From NCBI GenBank assembly GCA_025175895.1, contig CM045993.1:58780621-58844620 (forward strand): a stretch of DNA of 64,000 bases, read 5' to 3'. A model generated the notes under the pieces. It was not told the origin of the DNA, did no database searches, and was given only the letters and a program-made list of their open reading frames with translations. The position numbers and the translations under genes are program-made. This DNA comes from Wurfbainia villosa. Lineage: Eukaryota > Streptophyta > Magnoliopsida > Zingiberales > Zingiberaceae. This document shows positions 1 through 9,753 of this stretch, one piece after another; positions within the stretch are counted from its first letter, which is position 1, and every line of letters starts with the position of its first letter.

Positions 1-973
1 AGTCTATTAAGACGAAAATTGGGCATGTGCGTAATAGAATAGGTACTTGCAAATTATATGTTCTTACTACTATTTCTTTAATTTCATTATTATGGAACTA
101 GCATAGGACATACCTTAGATATCATGCACCTATAGATTTAAGGAGCCAATACATCTCACAACACATAGGACTAATGTGTTTGTGTACTTAGCCACGTAGA
201 TGGGTGTGAGATGTTAGGACCTTACTCCTGGTTCCAGATGTAGAGCTAGTGCATCGCTATGAACCACGGAGTATAATCATACATACTAACCGACTCTGAC
301 CAGGACTGGTTGATCCTTCATATCAATCAAGCCAAATATGAGTCGAACATTTTATAGATGAACCTATTTTCAGTATATTATTTTCAAAATAATGTGGAAC
401 ATGCTTGGACTTTAAAATTAAAACTTATTTTTTATTCCACACACATCCTCACTCTTTTCGATATATGGCAAAAGGGGGAGAAAAAGGCCAAAGTTAAGGG
501 ATCAATTTTTTTATGGCCAAGGCTTACTTAACTTTAAGTTAACAAAACAAGTTAAGGGAACTCTTAACTTAAACACATTTAGTTAACTTGTTTTCGTTAA
601 CAATACAATAATTTACTTAACTCTTACTTAACTTGTTAACAAAAAGTAATTTACTTAACATGTTAACAAAATAGAAGTAAAGGCCAAGGTTAAGAAATTA
701 ATTTTTTCTTAACTTAAAACTTATTTTAAACACTATGGCCAATATTAAGTAATTTCGGTCACTTAATTCTTTTTTAGTAGTAGCAAATATCAAGGGGGAG
801 AGTTAAAACCCTTTCTCAAGTACTCACCCTCGGTCAAGGGGGAGGATTCCTCAAGGGGGAGCACTTGAAAAAGAGTTTTTACTCCTACATATTCATGCAT
901 ATCTCTTGCTCATTTTACTTAATGCACTTAATTTGTTTTTTTCTTAACTTTGTATGTGGGTTTGCCATAAATC

Positions 974-986
974 AAAAAGGGGGAGA
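974..986 (+). other. Polypurine tract of element M
   Basis: Sequence AAAAAGGGGGAGA lies directly before the LTR start TGTTGGTGCAG. This is the expected position of the plus-strand primer site for reverse transcription. Confidence 0.8.
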
Positions 987-987
987 T

Positions 988-2091
988 TGTTGGTGCAGTA
1001 GGTACCTAAGTCGAACCTGAGTTTTGATTATAGCAAACGATACAAAGTTAAGCTCATGTCGTTATCTCACGAGCTGAATCGAGTATGCAGAAGATTGATA
1101 TAGCTGGAGCTGAAGGCTAGCGACACCCGGAGGAAGCCGCGGTGGTCGGGCGACACTCGAGTGACTTCGGAGGGAGCCGAAGGAATCGAGTGGAAGGCCG
1201 GAAGCAAAAGCAACATGTAAGTGTCGAGGTAAGCTCGTGTGTGCGAGCGTAAGTGAGGTTGTATCCTCTTTATGGGGATGATCTTAAGCGTAGATCCGAC
1301 CAAAGACATCCTATAGATGGTCTAGGTCGAGATCGGACGGTCGATGACCGTCGAAATTATGTTTTTGTTGAGCTAACTTTGACTTGCAACAAGCATCGAT
1401 CATGCCGACTTGGAGGACTCATTGCCGTCAATCGATCGGCTAGAAGGTCGGCCTCGGCCCGATCTTGCCATCGATCGTGATGATAGCCATCAGTCGACTG
1501 ATGGTCAATGATCAGATTCGAGGAGTCAAGGCTTATCCCCCCATTTCAAGGAGATTGGTGCTCAATTGTGATTGGCTAGGGTTCCTCTCGAAAAGGGGCT
1601 CAAAGGCTATAAAAGGAGGGTCAAACCTAGGGTTTCCATCATCATTCTAAAGCTTCCAAAAAGCCTCCGCCAAGCTACAACTTTTCGACCACGAAGTGCT
1701 TTCTCTCTGACGTCTAGGTCTTAAATTCTTTCTTATTGTAACGTCGGTTTTTTAGCTCTTATTTAAGTTCATTTCTTTTCGGAGCTTTTATCGTATACGA
1801 GGAGAGGGGGAGTGTCCCTCTACCTCAAGTTTTTTCCTTCTTGTATCGATTAACTCCTACTTCCAACGAGGAGGAGTTCCTTTAGTGCTTTTGCCCTCCG
1901 TACGTGGTCAAAGACCACTAGGGCCTTGGAGTAGTAGCCGAAGGCTACGAACCAAGTAAAAACTTCATTGTCTCTTTTTACTTTACATTTCCACTGCAAT
2001 TAATTATCTCTCGAGTTTTAACGAACGTAAAAGAAAAGGAAAAGGTTTTTCGCTATTCACCCCCCCTCTAGCGAACCGTATTGATCCAACA
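988..2091 (+). repeat. 3' LTR of element M
   Basis: The LTR runs from TGTTGG to CCAACA (1104 bp). It is preceded by a polypurine tract and not followed by a primer site, so it is the 3' LTR. It has TATAAAAGG at 1608-1616. A block rich in GATCG-type words and one GTCGACT palindrome (about 1300-1520) sits just upstream of the TATA. Its end, with a C-rich run then CTCTAGCG, is shared with the LTRs of elements A, B and C. Short ORFs here are not genes. Confidence 0.8.
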
Positions 2092-2216
2092 ATATGGTTA
2101 ATATATCGTCAAACCATATAGTCAAACAATGATCAAATCCATTGTCAAATATCAAAATACTATTCGAATCCCACTCGAATTTGGTCAACATTGATCCAGA
2201 GCCTATTGCACCAACA
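2092..2216 (-). repeat. Element N: minus-strand copia LTR fragment
   Basis: Read on the minus strand, this begins TGTTGGTGCAATAGG and continues with GTTGACC, TTTGACAATGG and TTTGACTATATGG words. These match the first ~120 bp of the LTRs of elements B and C. It is truncated at 2092 where element M begins, so M probably inserted into this LTR. Confidence 0.65.
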
Positions 2217-2460
2217 AATGTTACGTCTTCATGTGTGAAAATTTAGATTATTTTTACTAGTATAACAAAATTCAATTAGATCAAACAAATCAAAATGAGG
2301 GAGACTGTTCCCTTGAAGCTACTAAAACATGGAGATTCTAAATTCTCCATGTGATCTAACTCTTTGACCATATTGCAGAAAGAGATGATAGCAATACGCT
2401 TGATCCATCCTTCTAAAAGTTTAACATTAGAACGAGAGATTTTCAACTCAAGGAAAAGTG
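2217..2460. other. AT-rich sequence, no recognised feature
   Basis: No ORF with family resemblance and no repeat structure is visible. The 72-aa and 98-aa frames that reach into this stretch run into the SINE and look fortuitous. Confidence 0.5.
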
Positions 2461-2474
2461 GAGAAGAGGGATGT
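2461..2474 (+). repeat. Target site duplication of the SINE, left copy
   Basis: GAGAAGAGGGATGT, identical to 2776-2789 at the other end of the SINE. Confidence 0.9.
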
Positions 2475-2775
2475 TGCCCCCAGGGCAATGGCACATCGGT
2501 TAATCACGAAACTCTCCGTTGCACTGTCAGGGATCGATTCCGCCCTGGTTGCGCGCGTTGTGCAGATGAAGGTAGAAATCAACCCTTTTGTCCCAGCGTG
2601 GTCGGCCCTTCTGGCGCTCGTATGAGTTTCCAACTTGCTTGGGGGCATGCATCATCCTGATTTACCTATGTCGATCATCGAGAAATTTCCGTAGGGTCGG
2701 GGCGGTCGGCTATCATAATTAGTAGGGAAGAAAAATCATACCTGATACATGATGTAAATAAAAAAAAAAAAAAAA
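2475..2775 (+). mobile_element. tRNA-derived SINE
   Basis: This is a 301-bp insertion flanked by a perfect 14-bp direct repeat, GAGAAGAGGGATGT, at 2461-2474 and 2776-2789. Its 5' end has pol III promoter-like boxes: an A-box-like TGGCACATCGG at 2489-2499 and a B-box-like GGATCGATTCC at 2531-2541, about 32 bases apart as in tRNA-derived SINEs. It ends in a run of about 18 A residues after GATGTAAAT. The length, internal pol III boxes, poly(A) tail and long TSD together support a SINE mobilised by LINE-type target-primed reverse transcription. I do not recognise the family. The perfect TSD suggests a fairly recent insertion. Confidence 0.85.
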
Positions 2776-2789
2776 GAGAAGAGGGATGT
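2776..2789 (+). repeat. Target site duplication of the SINE, right copy
   Basis: GAGAAGAGGGATGT directly after the poly(A) tail, identical to 2461-2474. Confidence 0.9.
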
Positions 2790-3229
2790 CTCATGCCAAA
2801 ACCAAATAAGAGGGGGTAACAACTATGAAAGGGAAAGAGAGATTAGCTTTTCCAAATAAATATATAAAAAAATTAATCATAAATCTAATCTCATATATTT
2901 GCTTCCCTGGTTATAATTACAACTTTTGCAGGATTAATTTGTAAAAGGGAAATAACTTTTTACAACTCTTGTAGAAAAAATTAATTTTATTGACTTTATA
3001 CGTACCTATTGGTTCGTGATTAGCTTAAAATGTTTATAAATATATTAAATTAACAATTTAGGATAAAATTTAAAAGGGTGCTCCTTATTATCGAATGCAC
3101 CTTAATTTTTTTAATAAAATATTATTTTATCAACTTATCAAAATTTCTCAAACTTATCTGAATTGCTCCATCTTGATCAAAATCACTTTAACATTGTCCT
3201 AGCACTTAGGAATATAATATTGATGGTGG
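2790..3229. other. AT-rich intergenic sequence
   Basis: No ORF, terminal repeat or tandem structure that I can support. Confidence 0.5.
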
Positions 3230-3732
3230 ACTTACATGTGATTACCGTAATCACTCGATTGTATTGTATTGATTCAGATCTGATTAAGTGATATACTTAT
3301 TGATTCACGAGTTTTGATTATTGGATGTGAGTGTTTAATGTATATAACCCGTTAGAGCATGGATCTATTATTGATGATGGACTGATAACGGATCCAATCT
3401 AATATCTATATATAGGACATGATCTTCGTAGGAATTGCAACCTTGACAATCTCCTTATATCCTATCAGTAAGGAGGATTTACAACATTGTCACCCTGGAA
3501 CCCTACAGAAGACCTGCCTTTTTTGCTTATTCATAGGAATTCCAAATCAGATCTTACAAACGACAATCGATGGTCGCTTCACTGCACTCAGGTTTTGTTT
3601 GTATTTATGTCATCGTTTCTTTTATGTTTTTATTATTTCCGTAAATATCGATAAGACTAGATCCTTATTGTGAATCATGTTGTATCTATTTACTTTATTA
3701 CACATATGCTTAGATGCGTGATTTCTATCAAT
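3230..3732 (+). repeat. Probable degenerate LTR ending at a decayed primer site
   Basis: The stretch ends with TCTATCA followed by TTAGTATCAGAGTG, one base away from the TGGTATCAGAG core of initiator-Met primer sites in this window. A TATA-like CTATATATAGG lies near 3407, about 320 bp upstream, a spacing like that of the intact LTRs here. The left edge is a guess and no partner LTR was found. The 84-aa frame at 3419-3673 is therefore more likely LTR sequence than a gene. Confidence 0.35.
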
Positions 3733-3744
3733 TAGTATCAGAGT

Positions 3745-4429
3745 GTGGTCATTTTATCGATTTTTATGGCATTAGGATGTAGTTTTATTGGTTTTCATCA
3801 ATTTTGCATGAGATTTAGATCTTTTATCACAAAATGATCATCTTCCTAGTAAGGCTCATACTTCATGGCTTGTTAAATATTCCACTACTCCTTGTACTTC
3901 GTAGGCAAAGCCAACGTTGGGAGTGTTGGAGAGTCTCCCAACTAGTCCCCTGGTGACTAATAAATTTGCTTCACCGTTGCGCCATCTTTCATATCCTCTG
4001 GTTAGAATGGAAAGTTGTATGTTCCTATACAAGTCCCCAATTGTCATAAGGATGTTTGGGATAACATGATTATTTGATGAAAATGTAAGTAAAAAATCTA
4101 GTTTTAAGCACTAGATTTAAGGTTTCAAATTTTTCCATGAAGAATACGAAGAGCGGTGGCGTAAGCACCATCGTTCATGGTGAAACCCTCGTGTTTGACC
4201 CGGTAAAATCACCCTGAGTCGCCTATCAGTCGATTGATGCTTTGCACTAGTCGACTGATGCTTTACACCAATAACTGTTGTGCCTAAAAAGTCGATCAAA
4301 ACATTTCTAATTCGACTACTGGACTCGACTGCACACATCGGTTGACTAACCCTTGAGGTCAAATATTATATTTGTCTATTCTTAAACCTAGGAATAGAAG
4401 ATATTTTAGTCGATTGAGGCACTCATTTG
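3745..4429. other. Decayed retroelement-like sequence
   Basis: No credible ORF is present. The part from about 4200 to 4345 contains several TCGACT/TCGATTGA words. The same words occur both in the LTRs and in the 3' internal regions of elements B, C and D, so this may be the 3' end of an older copia element. The minus-strand frames of 63 and 81 aa show no family resemblance. Confidence 0.35.
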
Positions 4430-4519
4430 TGTTGGTGCAGAAAGCACCACTCATATATTTTGATGTATGAATCGAAGTTTAAAGTTAGATATACTTGTGA
4501 TCTGATGTAAGTGTTAAGG

Positions 4520-5088
4520 TGGTGTTTGGTTGGAAGGTGAAAATAGGAATGAGAATGAGTTTGATAGTAGATGGGAATGGGAATGAGTTTTGTCATTCTA
4601 ATAATATTGTTTGGTTTATAAGCGGCCGATGGTGATGGCGGCGACCAACGACGGTCGGCGGTGACCGGCGGCAGTGGGCGGCGACCGACGATCGGGCGCC
4701 GGAGCGGCGATCGACGGCGATCGACGATTGGCGATCGATGGCGGCGAAGCGGCCCGGTGGCGGCCGGCGTGATCGGCGGCCGTGATGGCCGACGGCCGCG
4801 GCGACGATCGGCGAGGCCCGGTCGGCGGCCGACGGTCGACGACCGGCGACGACCGACGACCGACGACCGGCGACGGCTGGTGACCGACGGCGGTCAACGA
4901 CCGTCGAGCGAGTGACGAACGACGACGAACAGGAATGAAACTCAAACCCCCCATGTGAGATGGATTTTGTTGATTCCCAATTATTTAGAATTGATTCCCA
5001 AACCCTTCTTCCTAAAACCATTAACCAAACACTCTATATCATTCCCATTCCCATTCCCTCATTCCAAACCCACCAACCAAATGCCACC
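4520..5088. mobile_element. Tourist-like (PIF/Harbinger) MITE with GC-rich core
   Basis: The ends form inverted repeats: GGTGGTGTTTGGTTGG at the left and the complement GGTGGCATTTGGTTGG at the right, two differences in 16. They are followed inward by GGGAATGGGAATG-type words on both sides. The element is flanked by TAA on each side (4517-4519 and 5089-5091). A 3-bp TWA duplication and GTTTGGTTG termini fit Tourist-type MITEs mobilised by PIF/Harbinger transposase. It encodes no transposase. The central ~300 bp is very GC-rich and low in complexity, unusual for a MITE; the long frames of 84-142 aa in it are artefacts of that composition. Confidence 0.75.
4620..4920. repeat. GC-rich low-complexity core of the MITE
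   Basis: Dense CGG, CGACCGGCGAC and GGCGATCGACGG words, nearly tandem around 4830-4880. Composition changes abruptly at both edges to the AT-richer MITE arms. Confidence 0.8.
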
Positions 5089-5299
5089 TAAGTGTGCAGG
5101 CTTAACATGAATGTCTTAGTATGTTAGGTTGACCAGATACTAGGCAATGTGATGGAAGTCCTAGTAGCCTAGTGGATCAGATACTAGGCAGAAGTCTTGA
5201 TGAATCAAAAGGACTAGACACCATGAAGGAAGTCCAAATGAGTCAGAAGGATCGGACATCTGACAAAAGACCAGTTGGGTCAAAAGGATCGGACAACTT

Positions 5300-6765
5300 A
5301 TTAGTGCAATCGACCCAGGTCATGATTGACCAAACTTGAGTGGGACTAAAATAGGGTTTTGATGTTTGATAAACGGGATTAACAATGGGATTGTTAATGT
5401 GTTTATCAATATGGTTTGATCATATGTTGACCATATGACTAGTGGATGACAGGGATATCCAAAGTCATATGGAGAAGATTGTTAGGAGGCGATTGTTGGA
5501 GCAATCGACTTCAAGTCAAGGTTTACCAAGCTCGAGTGAGACTCGAGAAGAAGTCCAAGATTAGATTCTTGGTAATGGAGAAGTCCAAGTATGGATATAT
5601 ATACTTGGTAAGGAAAATTCCAAGGGTATAATCTTGGCCACGTAAGTCCAAGTGTATAGTTTTGACGGTAAAAGTCCAAGCATTGAGGCTTGGCAATGGA
5701 GAAGTCATAGAGATGTGTCCTCTTGGCAAAGTAGATCTGATAGTATGGCATAGCCAATGGAAGCATCTGAAGGCTAGCGTAAAGGGTGATGAGTCGTGGA
5801 GAACTCGGATGGACCCTGAGGGTGTGAGGCTGATGGAGGTTGTTTGAAGGCTTAGACCTAGGCTAAGGGTGAGTATCAAGTATGAGGGGATCACACTTAG
5901 GTTAAACCTTATGTTTAAGGTTTAGCAATCGACTGGGACTTTGGATCAATCGAATTGTCGAGTGCACGACACTCGGGATGACCCAATTGACTAGTTGTGT
6001 AGTCGACTGAAGCTTGATTGTGACCTGTGGCTCTAGTAGTCAACTGACCACTAGAAATTGACTGCTAAGGTTGAGCAATTGACTGGAATTAAGTAGCCAG
6101 GGCACAGAAGGTTTTGTAGTCAACTGTTGGCTTATAGTAGTCGACTGTTTGCTTATGACATTCGACTAGTGGCTATGGTAGTCGACTATTAGGTATGGGT
6201 AGTCGACTGGTCAGGCCGAATATGATGTGGATTAGTCTTTTGTGAGACAACAGTACTATGGGCAGTCGACTGTTGGGTAAGAGCAGTCGACTGCTAGGTG
6301 AAAATTTAGCTGCACGGAGTTATAAAAGGAGCTCGACGAGAAGGAAGGAGACAACAATTTTTTGGGAGATTTTGAAGGAGAAGTATTATTGCATTTCAGA
6401 CCTTCAAGAGGCATCCAAAGCAATCAACAAGATTAAGTAGGTTCTCTTCATTTGTATTTCTTTCTTTACATTATATTTGCTTGTATTGTTGTAAACTTTT
6501 GTATGAGATTTCTCTACCTTCGGTGTGTTGTCGAGAAGGAGAGGTTTTAGTGAGGATAGATTACTAAAGCACCGCCATGGAGTAGGAACCGTTGGTTCTG
6601 AACCACGTAAAAATCATTGTGTAGTGATTGTGTTGTTTTTGTTTATATTGTGTATCCTTGTATTTTCGCTATGTACTAACCATTTGTAGATGAGCATACG
6701 AACGCAATCGAAGAAATTATAAAATGCTATTCACCCCTCCTCTAGCGTACCAACAGTCCTCAACA
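5300..6765 (+). repeat. 5' LTR of element A
   Basis: The start is degenerate (TTAGTGCAATCGACCCAGG, compare TGTTGGTGCAATCG in B), so the left edge is good to a few bases. It ends CAACA at 6765, two bases before the primer site. A second LTR-start-like copy, TGTTGGAGCAATCGAC, lies near 5493. TATAAAAGGA is at 6321-6330. GTCGACTG and related words crowd 5930-6300, directly upstream of the TATA. GTCCAAG...CTTGG words are repeated at about 5545-5700. Confidence 0.7.
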
Positions 6766-6767
6766 AG

Positions 6768-6779
6768 TGGTATCAGAGC
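6768..6779 (+). other. Primer binding site of element A
   Basis: TGGTATCAGAGC, complementary to the 3' end of plant initiator methionine tRNA, two bases after the LTR end. Confidence 0.9.
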
Positions 6780-6844
6780 GAGGCTGCTCTTCAAGGACTA
6801 ACGTCGGAGGGAGTAAAGGTGCTAGAGGATTCGTCATCAATACA

Positions 6845-8572
6845 ATGGAGTTGCAAAATGATGGATTGGGATATAACACCAACGTTCCACCCGTTTTCGA
6901 CCGAAAGCATTTCAGGTATTGAAAAAGTAGGATGAAGAATTTTCTAATGTGTAATATAGAAGATTGGTTTATTTTGGTAGATGGTTTCATACCTCCAAGG
7001 GGTAAGAAGGGTGGATTTCTTAAGAAGAAAAGATGGACCGAGGAACAACTTCAAAAATTCGAGACCAATGATAAGGTAGGCAAAATGTTGATTAAATTAA
7101 TACCTAACGATATTTTGCCTAAGATAGGTGGTTATAAGGACGCAAGGGATTTATGGAATAACTTGGTCAAGTTCCATGAAGAACCTTCACTGGTCCTAGG
7201 AAAAGATGATGACAAGCTCGAAGAAGAATCAAGTTGCTCATCCCAAGAGCTTGATTATTCGAAAGTCGAGAGGTGTTTGACATCTGGAGTAGAAGAAATC
7301 GTAGAAGTCTCCACCTCTGGAATTGAGGGGAAGGATAGATAACCAACACCAGAGCTAGAGCTAGAAGAGGGACCCTCCACCTCTAGGTTTGAGGAGAAGG
7401 AGAGACAACCTATACCAGAGCAAGAGCAAGAGGAACCCTTTATCTCCGGGAGCAATGAAGAATCCGACTGAGCTTCCCTTACCATTCAAGGTAACTCAAG
7501 CATAATAATTAAAAATAAAGATCACATTATACGTTTTGAGTGTAGGGAAGTAGGGCATTATAAGAGCAAATGCCCAAAAAGAGTCAAAAAAGTTCAACCA
7601 TCACCTAAGGCCAAGGAGAAGGTAAAGGAGGTTGGAGCCTCGATACAAAAAATGCGAGCATATAATATGCTTCTGGTGCCAACAAAAAGGGCAATATAGA
7701 AGTCAATATCCTAGGGAAAGTCACCCTAGGAAAGACAAAGGAGAGAGCTCACATGTAGGGGGAGCTCCCAAGGCTAAGGTAACATTTAATAATGCACCTT
7801 CAATATTTCACAATGAAAAGCATGCTCATAATTTACTTGTAACTTTTCATAAGAAGTATGCTAGCAATAAATATTTTTACTTAGGTGCTAAATATCATGA
7901 ATTTAAATCTAAAGACAAATCTAGAACCATTAACTCTAGAGTCCTACCTAAGGATAAAAAGAATGATAAAGATCTAGGAAATAACCCTAAGAAGGGTAGG
8001 CATATGTCTAGGAAGATAGAAAATCCTCAAAAGAAAAATGATACATCAAAAATTGAGAAATTAGAGTTAGAAAATCAAGTTTTGAGGTCAAAATGTGATA
8101 AAATGGAAAAGACCCTTAGGAAGATGGAAAATGCATTTAAAAGATCTTATGCACAAATCTTAACGGACAAAACTTAGGTTTTAGAAGGCAAGGTGCATCT
8201 ATGAACAAGAATGGTTTGAGTCACAAACCTAAGTCCAAGAAGGTAATGTCATCTTACGATAATATTCCATTTGACTATGGAACCAACCCTAGGTCTAGGA
8301 AAGTCAAGGTCACAAGGGAAGTTATCCCTAAGGTTGACCGTGATAGGTGCCTAGTGGCTAAGAGTTCTAAGGAGCCTAGGAAAGTCACTAAGAAGGTCAC
8401 AAGGGAAGCCATCCCTAGAGTTGACCTAGACAAAACCACAATGACCAAGGCCTCTAAGCCTAGGAGGGTCATTAGGAAGGTACTAAGGGAGGTTATCCCT
8501 AGTGAGTATCTAGTAAACCCAAGGAGCTCTAATAGGTATTGGATTCCTAGGAGGGTGATCCCTTTACACTAG
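6845..8572 (+). pseudogene. gag: Element A gag, degenerate copia-type
   Basis: Gag would form the capsid/nucleocapsid of the element's virus-like particle. The ATG at 6845 opens MELQNDGLGYNTN, matching the gag starts of B and C. In the same frame an early TGA follows HFRY, where relatives suggest Trp. The core KDARDLWNNLVKFHEEP is the W..L..LHEG-like signature of copia (UBN2-type) gag. An acidic, Ser/Glu-rich linker follows, then two zinc knuckles. The first knuckle has lost Cys (RFECREVGHYKSKC). The second has lost His and the last Cys (CFWCQQKGQYRSQY). A basic C-terminal region with repeated PRSRKVKVTREVIP-like units ends at the conserved YLVNPRSSN motif. Stops and frame changes near 7340, 7470 and 8177 make it a pseudogene. 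No protease or other pol domain follows. Confidence 0.8.
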
Positions 8573-8715
8573 ATGAGTTTAGGGTGTGTCAACCTTGAAT
8601 GAATGAGTAGTTAACCTAACAATCATAAAGTTGACACTTTAGAACATTTTCAAGGTTATGTGATACCTTAGAAATGAGATTAGAATTATAATCCTAAAGG
8701 ATTTTAGGATGTGCC

Positions 8716-9753
8716 TGTAGGACCATTGGCGTCGCTAGAGGGGAGTGAATAGTGTTCGATTTTTTAACCAAATCATTGATTGCTCTCGATCATTCATTAG
8801 GGCTTGTCTACAATAAGGATATGCACAGAAAAACAAAATATACAAGCATACATAGAAACAAAAAACAACTCATAGAACATCGAGATTTTTACATGTTTCG
8901 AAATCCCCGATTCCTACTCCATAGCCTAGCTCCTACGGATCACCACTATACTTCCTCCTTCTCAAAAACTTTTGGAGGTGGAGAAACCTCTTACAAGCTG
9001 GAGATTTACAACAAAAACAACCAAAAATAAAGTGTAAAGAAAATAAGAGGAATGCAAATGAAGATAATGCTTTACACGGCTTGATCACTTTTAAGTTTCT
9101 TTGGAATTCCCTAGAAGGTTGGAATGCAATAGTACTTTGCCTTCAAAATCTCCCAAGAACCAGCACTAGAAAACATCCACAAGCCTCCTTCTTATAATCC
9201 CCATCGAAGCCTCCAACAACTCCCATCATCACTTACAATTCTGAACGTAACAGTGCAATGATCGCTTCGTAAGTCGAGGTGCTGCCTCAACTGATACCCC
9301 AGTCGAGCTCCCAGTTGAGCTTACCTTGCTTATATTCAACTGAATAAGGCCACAATCGAGGTGCCGCCTCGGCTGCTATGGTATTCTTCTCAAGACATAC
9401 CATCCCAATCGAGCTCACCTTGCGTCTTTTTAAACGAACAAAACACCAGTTGAGGTGCTGCCTAGACTAAATAAGACTGACGTGTTACGAGCTCTGATCT
9501 CTACAACTCATCCCGAGCTATGAGTTCTGCGACTCAACTTGTGCACTAACCACATCCAGTCGAGGTGGCACCTTAACTGGGTAAGGTTTTTGACAAGTCT
9601 CAAACTTTGAACTATTTCTCGAGTGATGAGCTATTTCCCGAGTGGACAGGAATCAGTTGAGGTCCCACCTCGACTGATAAGGTAACCAGTCGAGGTGCTG
9701 CCTTGACTGCTATCCTGAACCTTATTCATTTCAACCCCATCTAAAGTTGAAAC
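8716..9753 (-). repeat. Element E LTR, segment 1 of 3
   Basis: On the minus strand this segment ends ...CTCTAGCGACGCCAATGGTCCTACA at 8716, the usual end of this LTR class, abutting the post-gag region of element A. It holds repeated inverted words of the form GTCGAGGTG..GCCTCGACT between 9265 and 9710. These lie upstream, on the minus strand, of a TATAAG-like box near 9195. The segment stops where element B is inserted. No primer site lies to its left, so this is either the 3' LTR of E or a solo LTR. Confidence 0.65.

Larger units (their letters stand above)
1..2091 (+). mobile_element. Element M: 3' end of a SIRE-like Ty1/copia element
   Basis: The window opens inside this element, so only its 3' non-coding region and 3' LTR are present. 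The non-coding part (1-987) has no credible ORF. It carries several G-rich purine tracts near 470, 792, 836 and 853 before the final polypurine tract at 974-986. Repeated GGGGGAG tracts upstream of the 3' LTR are typical of the SIRE/Maximus copia lineage, so the lineage call is an inference. The element ends in ...CCAACA at 2091 and abuts a minus-strand LTR remnant that it seems to have inserted into. Confidence 0.75.
4430..5299 (+). repeat. Element L: partial copia LTR carrying a MITE
   Basis: This starts TGTTGGTGCAGAAAGCACC. It continues on both sides of the MITE (4430-4519 and 5089-5299) and is cut off where the LTR of element A begins near 5300. It contains repeated words such as CAGATACTAGGCA and AGTCCTAGTAG. 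The rest of L is not identified. Confidence 0.5.
5300..8715 (+). mobile_element. Element A: SIRE-like copia element, 5' part
   Basis: It comprises a 5' LTR, initiator-Met primer site, degenerate gag and a short stretch after gag that matches element B (TTTTAGGATGT at 8703-8713 and at 13199-13209). At 8716 it is interrupted by the minus-strand LTR of element E, and the rest is not seen in the window. Same family as B and C by gag sequence. It is the outermost layer of the nest that fills the rest of the window. Confidence 0.75.

Noticed and set aside
2489..2541. Possible tRNA gene
   Set aside because: A-box- and B-box-like words are present, but there is no cloverleaf acceptor stem. The flanking target duplication and poly(A) tail identify a SINE.
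4593..5021. Open frames of 84-142 aa on both strands, Arg/Ser-rich
   Set aside because: They lie in the GC-rich low-complexity core of the MITE, where stop codons are rare. No domain pattern; three overlapping frames are open at once.
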